Notes under the pieces: model-generated
Seen by the model: the letters and a program-made list of their open reading frames with translations, nothing else
Databases searched by the model: none
Told to the model about the DNA's origin: nothing
NCBI RefSeq assembly: GCF_002980575.1
Contig: NZ_PVBS01000002.1
Coordinates: forward strand, 62,001 to 126,000
Origin: Sphingobacterium gobiense
GTDB lineage: Bacteria > Bacteroidota > Bacteroidia > Sphingobacteriales > Sphingobacteriaceae
Direction of reading: 5' to 3'
Length of the DNA: 64,000 bases
Part shown: one piece after another, positions 8,259-16,369 of the stretch
Numbering within the stretch: position 1 is the first letter of the stretch
Layout of the letters: each line of letters starts with the position of its first letter
Program-made: the position numbers and the translations under genes

Positions 8259-11200
8259 TTAAAAATTCACATTCAAACCAAATACAAAGGATCTGCTTTT
8301 CGGATAAGCCGAGTAGTCTACACCCGGTGTTAGCGATGTTCTCCGTCGTGTGGAGACTTCGGGATCAAAGCCACTATAATTGGTAAACAACAAGAGGTTG
8401 TAACCAGATGCATATATCCTCAGATTCTGTATTTTCAGTTTCGAAGAAATAGCCTGTGGTAACGTGTATCCAATAGTTGCGGTCGAGAGACGTAAGAAAG
8501 AACCATCTTCCACGGCCCAGTCCGTAAAGGTGAATGAGCGCGTGTACGGCGACCACATGGTGGTATTTGCATTCATGGCTTCCAATTCCGCCGGATCGTT
8601 ACTGATCGTTCCGTCGGGACGGAGGTTTGTCCAACGAGATCCACTGGCTACTTCACCGATCATGTTGCGCGAATTATACTGGCTGGTCGATGTATATTCA
8701 ATTTTATTGGCGTTGTAGATATCATTTCCATAACTCCAGGTAAAATAGGTCGCTAGATCAAAATTGTAAATCCGAGATGTGATCGAAAAACCGCCAGTAT
8801 GCAATGCATTTGCATTTCCGATGATGGTTCGGTCCGCAACGCTAACTTTGCCATCGCCGTCTAGATCGTTTATTTTCATCGAACCGGGACGAATTAAGCC
8901 AACAAGTTCTCTTCCATCCACTACACCGTCCTTCAGAATCCATTGGTTGGACGCAGCGTCATACCTATCGAAATCGGCGACTTCATATCGGCCCGCACTT
9001 TGATACCCGTACATCTGCCCAATAGGCGCACCTACTTCTACCATATAATCTGTTCCGATAGCCGTGGATGCCCAACCCGCGGTTCCTGGAATGTTGTCAA
9101 TCGCACCCAAACTCAACACCTTGTTTCGGTTAAAAGCTATATTCGCATTGACAGAAAGATCGAAATTTGTTTTCTGTACGAGCCTTCCATTCAGAGTAAA
9201 TTCTAACCCTTTATTTTGCGTATTACCCAAATTACGGTATTGCACGTCGTAGCCCGTTCCGGCAACGGGAAAGGCAATAAGCAGGTCTTTCGTTTTATTG
9301 TGATACGCATCTATTGTCCCACTCAAGCGGCCACTCCACAACGTAAAGTCCAAACCTATATTACGGGTAACCGTTGTTTCCCATTTCAGATCTGGATTCG
9401 CCATCGTCTTGGAGGCCGCCCAATAGTTATCATAACCATTCACCCAGTTCGTTGTCGAGTTATTAAAGGTCTGTACAAGCAAGCCGGGAGGAATACGGTC
9501 ATTTCCCGCCGATCCGTAACTCGCCCGAAGTTTCATGTCGGTTAGCCAGCTTTTCGCATCTGACAGGAATTCCTCGTCAGACAGACGCCAAGCACCCGAT
9601 ATAGAGGGAAAATAACCCCACCAGTTGTCCTGGGAGAATTTTGATGAGCCATCTGCCCGGAAGGTAGCGCTCAACAAGTATTTCCCTCGGAAATCGTAAT
9701 TAGCACGTCCGAAGAAAGACAAAAGCTTTACATCCGGAGAGAAATTATTATCCACGGAATTGGGAACGCCTTGTGTTGTCAATTTCCGCGCATCTTCAAA
9801 AGAGAAAGATTCGGGAAAATTGTGAATAGCATTAGTCAACACCTGATTCTCGGTAAATATATATTCTTGGCCAACCATCATATTCAACTTATGGTCATCG
9901 CCGATCATATCATCCAGGGTGTAGGTAGCCGTATTCGTATTTCGCCAACTATTGCGGTTCGTATTGGTTAAGATGAGTGCTGGCTTATCCTGATAGTCTG
10001 CTGCAGGAACATTACGCACATAATAGGTCGTGCCGCCGTAAAACCGATCCTGATCGTTCCGGTAATTGTCGTAGCCAAATTCGGAACGCAAACGCAGGTT
10101 CGATAGCACCTGATAGGAGAGAGCTGCATTTAAGTTTATCGTTTTCCGTCTGTAATACTGATCGTTATCGGAAATAGCCACAATTGGACTGTAAAGATTA
10201 AAATCGTCATCTGTTTCTGTTGTCGTCGTTAGGCCCGCTACTGGAAAAGGCGGATATAACATGGAGTACTTCAATCGAGAATCGGCCGAAGAGACCTCAT
10301 TTTGCTCATTCATACCTCCTCCATTAACCTGTGTGTCCGAATAGCGTGCGCCGATATCCAATGTTAAGCCATCGTATAACTTATGGTTCAACTTAAAATT
10401 CGCATTGTGCCGTTGGAAATCAGACATCTGCATAATCGCGCGGTCCTTTACAAAGCTATGGCTTACACTAAACCGAGTTTTCTCTCCACCTCCACTGAGG
10501 TTCAGGTTTTGATTATAGGTTGTTCCTGTTCTTCCAAATATAATCTCTTGCCAATCATTCGGCTCGACGTTAGCGTAAAGGTCAATATCCTGATAATTTC
10601 CAAAATATTTGGTGTAATTTTCAGGTTTGTTTGCTAAAAGCGAATGTTCGTATTGCCAAGTAACATAATCTAACGGGGATAACACTTCAAGTTTGTTAGC
10701 CAGATTCCGAGAACCGGTAAACGCGTTGAAGCTAATTGCGGTTTTCCCCGAGGTGCCACCTTTGGTGGTGACAAGGATTACGCCATTTGCACCGCGGGCA
10801 CCATATATCGCCGTGGATGATGCATCTTTTAAAATGTCGATAGACTCAATGTCCTGTGGTGCAATGTCCGCAATCGAGCTAACTGGAAAACCATCGACAA
10901 TATACAAGGGTGAGTTGTCTTGCGTGATAGAGCCCCCACCACGCACCCGGACGGTCAGCTCTGCATCTGGCGAGCCTTCGGTCGTATTTATATTCAAACC
11001 AGCCACACGACCCTGTATAGCTTCCAAAGCCGAGGAAACTGGCGCGGCAGTAATGGTTTTTGCATCCACGGATGCAACTGCCCCCGTGAGGTCCTTTCTT
11101 CTCACCGTTCCATAGCCGATAACAACAACTTCCTCTAGTCCCGAGGCGTCTGCTTCTAAAGTGACAGAAACCCTATCGCCTGACGAAACTATGCGCTCTT

Positions 11201-11435
11201 GTTCAGTATAGCCGATCGACGTAAATACCAAAGCTTGGTTATTTGACGAAACAGAGATGGAAAAATTTCCGTTATCGTCGGTACTGGTTTCTTGGTTTGT
11301 TCCTCTCACCTTTACCGTCACCCCAGGCAACGGCCTTTGGTCCTGATCAGAAACCGTACCCGTAATAGTTCGCTCCTGTGCAAAAACCCCTTGAGCGAAG
11401 AAGAACATCAGCATTAAAGCTTTTAATATCCTCAT
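8259..11435 (-). CDS. susC: SusC/RagA-family TonB-dependent outer-membrane transporter
   Basis: The 1058-aa protein starts at the ATG at 11435, which gives the signal peptide MRILKALMLMFFFAQGVFAQ; the frame is open further upstream but without a plausible start. Next come a carboxypeptidase-regulatory-like domain (ITGTVSDQDQRPLPGVTVKV), a TonB box region and plug (EEVVVIGYGTVRRKDLTGAV, then LYIVDGFP and DASSTAIYGARGANGVILVT), and a beta-barrel ending in SFVFGLNVNF. It imports oligosaccharides across the outer membrane with its SusD partner. No sigma/anti-sigma gene or HTCS regulator adjoins it; a perfect 24-bp palindrome lies 230 bp upstream. The substrate is inferred to be pectin from the neighbouring lyase and GH105. 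Confidence 0.95.
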   Translation of the reverse strand: MRILKALMLMFFFAQGVFAQERTITGTVSDQDQRPLPGVTVKVRGTNQETSTDDNGNFSISVSSNNQALVFTSIGYTEQERIVSSGDRVSVTLEADASGLEEVVVIGYGTVRRKDLTGAVASVDAKTITAAPVSSALEAIQGRVAGLNINTTEGSPDAELTVRVRGGGSITQDNSPLYIVDGFPVSSIADIAPQDIESIDILKDASSTAIYGARGANGVILVTTKGGTSGKTAISFNAFTGSRNLANKLEVLSPLDYVTWQYEHSLLANKPENYTKYFGNYQDIDLYANVEPNDWQEIIFGRTGTTYNQNLNLSGGGEKTRFSVSHSFVKDRAIMQMSDFQRHNANFKLNHKLYDGLTLDIGARYSDTQVNGGGMNEQNEVSSADSRLKYSMLYPPFPVAGLTTTTETDDDFNLYSPIVAISDNDQYYRRKTINLNAALSYQVLSNLRLRSEFGYDNYRNDQDRFYGGTTYYVRNVPAADYQDKPALILTNTNRNSWRNTNTATYTLDDMIGDDHKLNMMVGQEYIFTENQVLTNAIHNFPESFSFEDARKLTTQGVPNSVDNNFSPDVKLLSFFGRANYDFRGKYLLSATFRADGSSKFSQDNWWGYFPSISGAWRLSDEEFLSDAKSWLTDMKLRASYGSAGNDRIPPGLLVQTFNNSTTNWVNGYDNYWAASKTMANPDLKWETTVTRNIGLDFTLWSGRLSGTIDAYHNKTKDLLIAFPVAGTGYDVQYRNLGNTQNKGLEFTLNGRLVQKTNFDLSVNANIAFNRNKVLSLGAIDNIPGTAGWASTAIGTDYMVEVGAPIGQMYGYQSAGRYEVADFDRYDAASNQWILKDGVVDGRELVGLIRPGSMKINDLDGDGKVSVADRTIIGNANALHTGGFSITSRIYNFDLATYFTWSYGNDIYNANKIEYTSTSQYNSRNMIGEVASGSRWTNLRPDGTISNDPAELEAMNANTTMWSPYTRSFTFTDWAVEDGSFLRLSTATIGYTLPQAISSKLKIQNLRIYASGYNLLLFTNYSGFDPEVSTRRRTSLTPGVDYSAYPKSRSFVFGLNVNF

Positions 11436-11761
11436 AATAATTTGAATAAATGATTTAAACTGGTTGCATAATAATAAGAACGATAATCTCTTTTTGATTA
11501 TGATACTTGTATTTCTTTTTTGGATTTTAAACAGATTCAATTGGTCTAAACATCAAGTTCTCCTATTTGAAAACGTATGCTTATATCTTGTTAGCGTTAA
11601 TATCCTATTGCAATTATAAGGTAATGCAGGTAGTAAAACAGAATAAATAGAAATAAAAAATCACGCAAACGTTGCCGGCAACGTTTGCAGGACAGTACAG
11701 GACAGCTGTTCGTAACGATTTGAACCAAACGACAGCATATAAAATATTCGATAAGGTTAAT
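11436..11761. other. Intergenic region between acnA and susC
   Basis: This 326-bp stretch has no gene that I can support. It holds the palindrome at 11665-11688 and must contain the promoter of the susC operon, since acnA ends upstream. An 8-codon ORF at 11553-11527 (minus) behind a GGAGAA sequence is noted but not called. No clear TAnnTTTG box was found on the minus strand. Confidence 0.6.
11665..11688. promoter_or_regulatory. Perfect 24-bp palindrome upstream of susC: candidate operator
   Basis: The half GCAAACGTTGCC is followed directly by its exact complement, with no loop. The same element, differing at two bases, is at 2501-2526 in the larger palindrome upstream of the GH105 gene. Each half holds an AAACGTT core like LacI-family half-sites, with the two CG centres 12 bp apart. 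It lies 230 bp upstream of the susC start and 73 bp past the acnA stop. No regulator gene is in the window. Confidence 0.75.
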
Positions 11762-14488
11762 TTAGCGGCTTAAATAACTTCTTAAAACATATTGGAGAAT
11801 GCCGCCATGCTTAAAGTATGCTACATCGATCGCCGAGTCCAGTCTTGCCCTGGCATCAAACTCAATCACTTCTCCGGATGCTTTAGTTGCGCGTACTTTT
11901 ATCATCTTAAACGGCTTCAAATCGCTCGCAAGACCGGTTATGCTGATCTCTTCCTCTCCGGTCAATCCCAATGACTCGGCGCTTTCTCCGCGAGGAAACT
12001 CTATGGGAAGTATGCCCATTCCTACCAGATTGCTTCTATGGATTCTTTCAAAGCTTTCCGCGATTACAGCGCGAACCCCCAATAAACTTGAGCCTTTTGC
12101 CGCCCAGTCCCTTGAGGAACCGCTTCCGTAGTCCTTACCGGCCAGAACAACCAATGGCGTACCATCTACTTTATATTTCATCGCCGTATCATAGACGGTC
12201 AGGGTTTCGTTCGTTGGAAAATATACCGAATAGCCGCCTTCCCGATCTGTAATCTTGTTTCGGATGCGTACGTTAGCAAACGTTCCTCGCATCATGACCT
12301 CGTGATTCCCTCGTCGAGAGCCGTATGAATTAAAGTCTTTCTTTTCGATCCCTTTGCTCAAAAGATATTTTCCTGCCGCACTCTCCTCATTGAAAGAGCC
12401 CGCCGGTGAAATGTGATCGGTTGTCACAGAATCGCCTAGATACAGCAGAACGCGCGCGCGTTCGATTTCGGTAGGGGGTAACGGCTCGGTCGATAGGTCA
12501 TTAAAGAAGGGAACTTCCCGGATATACGTAGAATCGTTGTCCCAAATAAATTCCTCACCTTCGGGCGCTTCGAGTTTTTTCCACTCTTCGTCGCCGTCAA
12601 AGATGACATCATACACCTCTTTAAAATCCTCTTTCCGCATCGCTTCTTTGATCGTACGGTTGATTTCGTCCGGCGTCGGCCAGATATCCTTTAAATAAAC
12701 CGCGTTCCCATTCGGGTCGTAGGATAGCGGATCTTCCATAAGATTTACATCAACGCGGCCGATAAGGGCATAAGCGACAACCAACATAGGAGACATTAAA
12801 AAATTCATTTTCACCTGCGGGTGCACACGCGCTTCAAAATTTCTGTTTCCAGAAAGTACAGACGCCACGACCATTTCACTCTTATCGATCGCTTCGGCAA
12901 TATGTGTAGGCAATGGCCCACTATTGCCGATACACGACGTGCATCCGTAACCCACCGTATGGAACCGCAACGCTTCCAAATCGGTGGCTAAGCCAGAACG
13001 TTCCAAATATTTTGTGACAACCTTAGAGCCAGGTGCCAAACTTGTTTTCACCCACGACCTTGTGCGAAGCCCTTTTTCCACTGCCTTCTTCGCTACCAGA
13101 CCTGCGCCTATCATGACACTGGGGTTGGATGTATTGGTGCAGCTGGTAATTGCCGCAATGACAATGCTACCATCGCTTAAACGGTATTCGCCATTTTTTA
13201 ACTTGATTTTCACGCTACGGAGATCGTCGGTTTCTATTGCTAGGGTTTCTCTATGCTCATCCGTCGCCTTCTGAACATATTGGGTCCCCGATCCACCTTC
13301 ATTTAGCCAAGCATGCTCCCTGCGGTCGTCAAACGCTACGTAGTTTCGTTGGAAATCCTTGTCGAGAATTGTTTTGAACGACGCATGGAGCTCGTTTACT
13401 AAAATTTTATCCTGCGGTCTTTTTGGCCCGGCAACAGTTGGTTCTAGGGTACTGAGATCCAACTCCACGATTCTGGAATATTCAATATCTTCGCTTCCTG
13501 TCCGCCAAAGCATATTTTCCTGACAGTACTCCCTTACTAAGTTAATTTGTTCGGACGATCGATTGGTACGCTCCATGTAGTCCAGCGTTTGATCATCTAT
13601 AGGAAAATAGGTTACGGTACACCCAAATTCCGGAGACATGTTGGATATGGTTGCGCGATCGGTAACCGTCAATTTATCTAAACCATCACCAAATACCTCC
13701 ACGAATTTACCGACCACGCCGGTATCCCTTAATATTTTGGTTATTGACAGCACCATGTCGGTAGCGGTACACCCTGCAGGAATCTCTCCAGTAAGTTTAA
13801 GCCCAATAACCTGCGGACACGTAAAATATATGGGTTGGCCCAACATCGCGGCTTCGGCTTCGATACCGCCGACACCCCAACCAAGAACGCCAATACCATT
13901 AATCATAGGTGTATGCGAGTCCGTTCCAACCAACGTGTCAGGGAAAGCCCAGCCGTCGCGTTTTACCACACCTTTTGCCAAATATTCCAAGTTGACCTGA
14001 TGACAGATACCCATTCCGGGCGGCACGACGGTTAAATTCGCCAAGCCTTGTTGGGCCCATTTCAATAACTGATATCGTTCCGCGTTGCGCTCGTATTCTA
14101 ATTTCACATTTTCCTGATAGGAATAATCTGTTCCAAAATAATCTACCTGTACAGAATGATCGATGACAAGATCAACTGGAATAGCCGGATTGATCTTAGT
14201 ACCATCTCCGCCTTTTCGGACAAACTCTGCCCTGATAGAGGTAATGTCAACGACAGCTGGTACACCCGTAAAGTCTTGCATCAATACCCGCGCCGGCTTG
14301 AAAGGGATATCTTTGTCCGTACCGGCGGCATCCCAGTTAACCAGGGTGTCAAGGTGATCGTCCGTTATAGCGAAGCCATCATGGTTCCGTAAAACGTTTT
14401 CTAATAAGATCCGAATAGAGAAGGGGAGTCTATGGATATTCTTACCGCTTTCTTGAAGTTCTTTAAGAGAGGCTATTTTGTGTGTCAT
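11762..14488 (-). CDS. acnA: Aconitate hydratase (AcnA type)
   Basis: The 908-aa protein is a full-length AcnA/IRP-type aconitase that interconverts citrate and isocitrate in the TCA cycle in the cytoplasm. Visible [4Fe-4S] ligands are the Cys in ITSCTNTSNPS and the pair in GYGCTSCIGNSG. Other family blocks are RILLENVLRNHDG near the N-terminus, MQDFTGVPAVVD, VGTDSHTPMINGIGVLGWGVGG, and DYGSGSSRDWAAKG with SFERIHRSNLVGMGILP in the swivel domain. It is a single-gene unit; the tRNA-Arg lies 106 bp upstream on the same strand. Nothing suggests a defect. Confidence 0.97.
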   Translation of the reverse strand: MTHKIASLKELQESGKNIHRLPFSIRILLENVLRNHDGFAITDDHLDTLVNWDAAGTDKDIPFKPARVLMQDFTGVPAVVDITSIRAEFVRKGGDGTKINPAIPVDLVIDHSVQVDYFGTDYSYQENVKLEYERNAERYQLLKWAQQGLANLTVVPPGMGICHQVNLEYLAKGVVKRDGWAFPDTLVGTDSHTPMINGIGVLGWGVGGIEAEAAMLGQPIYFTCPQVIGLKLTGEIPAGCTATDMVLSITKILRDTGVVGKFVEVFGDGLDKLTVTDRATISNMSPEFGCTVTYFPIDDQTLDYMERTNRSSEQINLVREYCQENMLWRTGSEDIEYSRIVELDLSTLEPTVAGPKRPQDKILVNELHASFKTILDKDFQRNYVAFDDRREHAWLNEGGSGTQYVQKATDEHRETLAIETDDLRSVKIKLKNGEYRLSDGSIVIAAITSCTNTSNPSVMIGAGLVAKKAVEKGLRTRSWVKTSLAPGSKVVTKYLERSGLATDLEALRFHTVGYGCTSCIGNSGPLPTHIAEAIDKSEMVVASVLSGNRNFEARVHPQVKMNFLMSPMLVVAYALIGRVDVNLMEDPLSYDPNGNAVYLKDIWPTPDEINRTIKEAMRKEDFKEVYDVIFDGDEEWKKLEAPEGEEFIWDNDSTYIREVPFFNDLSTEPLPPTEIERARVLLYLGDSVTTDHISPAGSFNEESAAGKYLLSKGIEKKDFNSYGSRRGNHEVMMRGTFANVRIRNKITDREGGYSVYFPTNETLTVYDTAMKYKVDGTPLVVLAGKDYGSGSSRDWAAKGSSLLGVRAVIAESFERIHRSNLVGMGILPIEFPRGESAESLGLTGEEEISITGLASDLKPFKMIKVRATKASGEVIEFDARARLDSAIDVAYFKHGGILQYVLRSYLSR

Positions 14489-14594
14489 GATTTACGCTTT
14501 GCTCCTATAGATTTAACCCAAAAACAAGAGATTTGTTTAGAAAACGGAGATTATGAGTAAATAAAAAGGCCAACTAATAAAGTTAGCCATTCAG

Positions 14595-14666
14595 TAGCCC
14601 CGAGCAGAATCGAACTGCTATCAAATGTTTAGGAAACATCTATTCTATCCGTTGAACTACGGGGCC
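14595..14666 (-). tRNA. tRNA-Arg (anticodon CCU)
   Basis: On the minus strand the 72-nt sequence folds into a full cloverleaf: a 7-bp acceptor stem with a G-U first pair, a 4-bp D stem (GTTC/GAAT), a 5-bp anticodon stem (GATGT/ACATT) around the loop TTCCTAA, a 4-nt variable loop, and a 5-bp T stem (AGCAG/CTGCT) with loop TTCGATT. The anticodon is CCU, reading AGG. The 3' CCA is not encoded. The discriminator base is A. Confidence 0.95.
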
Positions 14667-14798
14667 CGTTAATACCTACAAAATTAACTTTTTTTCTTTA
14701 TTAATTTTATAATCATTAACTATATAATGTCGGATAATATTATAGATTTTAGCAATAAGTCATAAAGATTTTTGATGTTTTATTGACAATAAAAAGCC

Positions 14799-14806
14799 TA
14801 CTTTTG
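14799..14806 (+). promoter_or_regulatory. Bacteroidota-type -7 box for the peroxiredoxin operon
   Basis: TACTTTTG matches the TAnnTTTG consensus exactly and lies 27 bp upstream of the chosen peroxiredoxin ATG. A TTTG at 14771-14774 could be the -33 element but the spacing (24 bp) is longer than usual, so only the -7 box is convincing. Confidence 0.55.
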
Positions 14807-14833
14807 CAGTACAAAAAGAAAGAAATATATATT

Positions 14834-15466
14834 ATGAGTTTTACAGGTAAAAATTTTCCAAGCATTTCAGTTGACGCGATTGATTATTTAGGAGACAACT
14901 TCACGATCAACGTATTCGAAAAAGCAAAAGCAGAAAACAAAAAAGTATTGTTATTCTGGTATCCAAAAGATTTTACTTTTGTGTGTCCAACAGAATTGCA
15001 TGCTTTCCAAGAGCTTTCGGAAGAATTTGCTAAAAGAAATACCATTGTCGTCGGTGCTTCCTGCGACTCTGCTGAGGTTCACTTTGCTTGGCTAAACACA
15101 GCAAAAGACAACGGTGGTATTGAAGGTGTGGAATACCCGCTTATTGCAGACACCAATCGTAACTTATCAAGCGTATTGGGTATCTTAGAAATGAAAGAAG
15201 TAGAGCATCCTGAATACGGTACTTTGGTGGAAGGTTCCGCTGTTTCTTACCGTGCGACTTATCTTGTCGATGAGACAGGTAAAGTATTCCACGAATCTGT
15301 CAACGATATGCCGCTAGGACGTAATGTAAAAGAATATCTTCGTTTAATCGATGCCTATACACACGTTCAGAAGCACGGAGAAGTTTGTCCGGCAAACTGG
15401 GAAGAAGGTAAAGACGCCATGAACGCCACACGAGAAGGCGTTGCGACCTACCTTTCTGCAAACTAG
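14834..15466 (+). CDS. 2-Cys peroxiredoxin (AhpC/Prx1 type)
   Basis: The 210-aa enzyme reduces hydrogen peroxide and organic peroxides in the cytoplasm. The peroxidatic Cys 51 lies in FTFVCPTEL and the resolving Cys 185 in GEVCPANW; a third Cys 77 is in GASCDSAEVHF. The start at 14834 fits the family; an upstream in-frame ATG at 14783 would place the promoter box inside the gene. A thioredoxin gene follows after 58 bp and a DUF6952 gene overlaps that, so the three form a redox operon in which the thioredoxin may recharge the peroxiredoxin. The -7 box just upstream suggests its own promoter; no OxyR-type site was recognised. Confidence 0.95.
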   Translation: MSFTGKNFPSISVDAIDYLGDNFTINVFEKAKAENKKVLLFWYPKDFTFVCPTELHAFQELSEEFAKRNTIVVGASCDSAEVHFAWLNTAKDNGGIEGVEYPLIADTNRNLSSVLGILEMKEVEHPEYGTLVEGSAVSYRATYLVDETGKVFHESVNDMPLGRNVKEYLRLIDAYTHVQKHGEVCPANWEEGKDAMNATREGVATYLSAN

Positions 15467-15524
15467 TTAAAATAAACAAATCTCGAAAGGAGAGGTTCTC
15501 TCTCCTTTCTTAAATAAAATTATC

Positions 15525-15839
15525 ATGTTACAAGAATTAGACAAAGACGCTCTACAGGAAATTGTAGAGAATAACGACACCGTCATGGTACAGTTTTCAG
15601 CATCTTGGTGCGGGAACTGCCGTATCATGAAACCGAAATTCAAAAAATTAGCGTCGGAAAACGACAACGTTTCATTCGTCATCGTTGATGCGGAGAAGTT
15701 TCCTGAATCCCGAAAACTTGCAAATGTAAATAACTTGCCGACTTTTGCGGCATTTAAAAATGGTAAGTTAGTCAACCAAGTACAAACAAATAAAATTGAC
15801 GGATTAATCGATTTATTAAATGAAGTTACCAGTAATTAA
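15525..15839 (+). CDS. Thioredoxin-family protein
   Basis: A 104-aa cytosolic thioredoxin with active site WCGNC (Cys 29 and Cys 32) in place of the classical WCGPC. The segments VQFSASWCGNC, SFVIVDAEKFPES and NNLPTFAAFKNGK, the last with the cis-Pro, are the usual fold landmarks. The Asn in the active-site loop should alter its redox potential relative to TrxA. It lies 58 bp after the peroxiredoxin gene and overlaps the following DUF6952 gene by 20 bp, so it is most likely the electron donor of that peroxiredoxin; that pairing is inference from gene order. Confidence 0.93.
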   Translation: MLQELDKDALQEIVENNDTVMVQFSASWCGNCRIMKPKFKKLASENDNVSFVIVDAEKFPESRKLANVNNLPTFAAFKNGKLVNQVQTNKIDGLIDLLNEVTSN

Positions 15840-16077
15840 GCATCTTATCGAGTTTATAGAGCAGAACGATGCAGATTTCGTATTAGAAACCATCGAAACA
15901 TTGGAGGCGCTTACAGAAGTTCCCTCTCTCAAGGATGAAGAACTTGATGTGATAGGCGAATTGATCTCCAATATGTATGGCGCAGTGGAGGTAGATAAAC
16001 TGATTAAAAATGGTACTCCTAAAAAAGAAGCATTAAACGGATTTATGCAGCGAGTGCTCGGTTCCATCGATAAATAG
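15820..16077 (+). CDS. DUF6952 family small protein
   Basis: An 85-aa acidic, helical cytosolic protein, beginning MKLPVIKHLIEFIEQNDADF and ending QRVLGSIDK. It matches the DUF6952 family of small proteins found after thioredoxin in Bacteroidota; the function is unknown. The start overlaps the thioredoxin reading frame by 20 bp, which argues for coupled translation and a joint role with peroxiredoxin and thioredoxin. It contains no Cys, so it is not itself a redox carrier. A small adaptor or stability factor is possible but unproven. Confidence 0.85.
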   Translation: MKLPVIKHLIEFIEQNDADFVLETIETLEALTEVPSLKDEELDVIGELISNMYGAVEVDKLIKNGTPKKEALNGFMQRVLGSIDK

Positions 16078-16271
16078 GGATACGCGGCCTGTTTATAACT
16101 TCTTCTATGTGGAAAAGTTTTTTATCGAGAAGAGAACGATTCCTATTATTTAATCCTAATTTTACTAGCACTATAAGGTTACTACTTTAAAACTATCGAC
16201 TGTTCCCGTTTGTTTTCAAATTTGTTGGGTTGATTTGGGAGTTTTAGACAAAAGGATTTTTAATTGTTGGT

Positions 16272-16310
16272 AAAAGGAATCAGCTGTGTTCTGATTCCTT
16301 TTATTTTTTC
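16272..16310 (+). terminator. Intrinsic terminator of the peroxiredoxin operon
   Basis: Perfect 12-bp arms (AAAAGGAATCAG at 16272-16283 and its complement at 16291-16302) around a 7-nt loop, followed by ATTTTTTC. It lies 195 bp after the DUF6952 stop; the 290-bp gap holds nothing else I can support. Confidence 0.75.
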
Positions 16311-16369
16311 CGCTGCTCCCTTGCTTCACGGCTTTTTTATCGCAGAAATATTGCCTATTTTTAGGCACT

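Noticed and set aside
10693..11115. 140-codon open frame opposite the susC plug region
   Set aside because: It is a shadow of conserved susC coding sequence; no domain or regulatory site supports it.
11527..11553. 8-codon ORF behind a GGAGAA upstream of susC (minus strand)
   Set aside because: A short leader peptide is possible, but nothing in its sequence (MFRPIESV) or in neighbouring hairpins supports attenuation, so it was not called.
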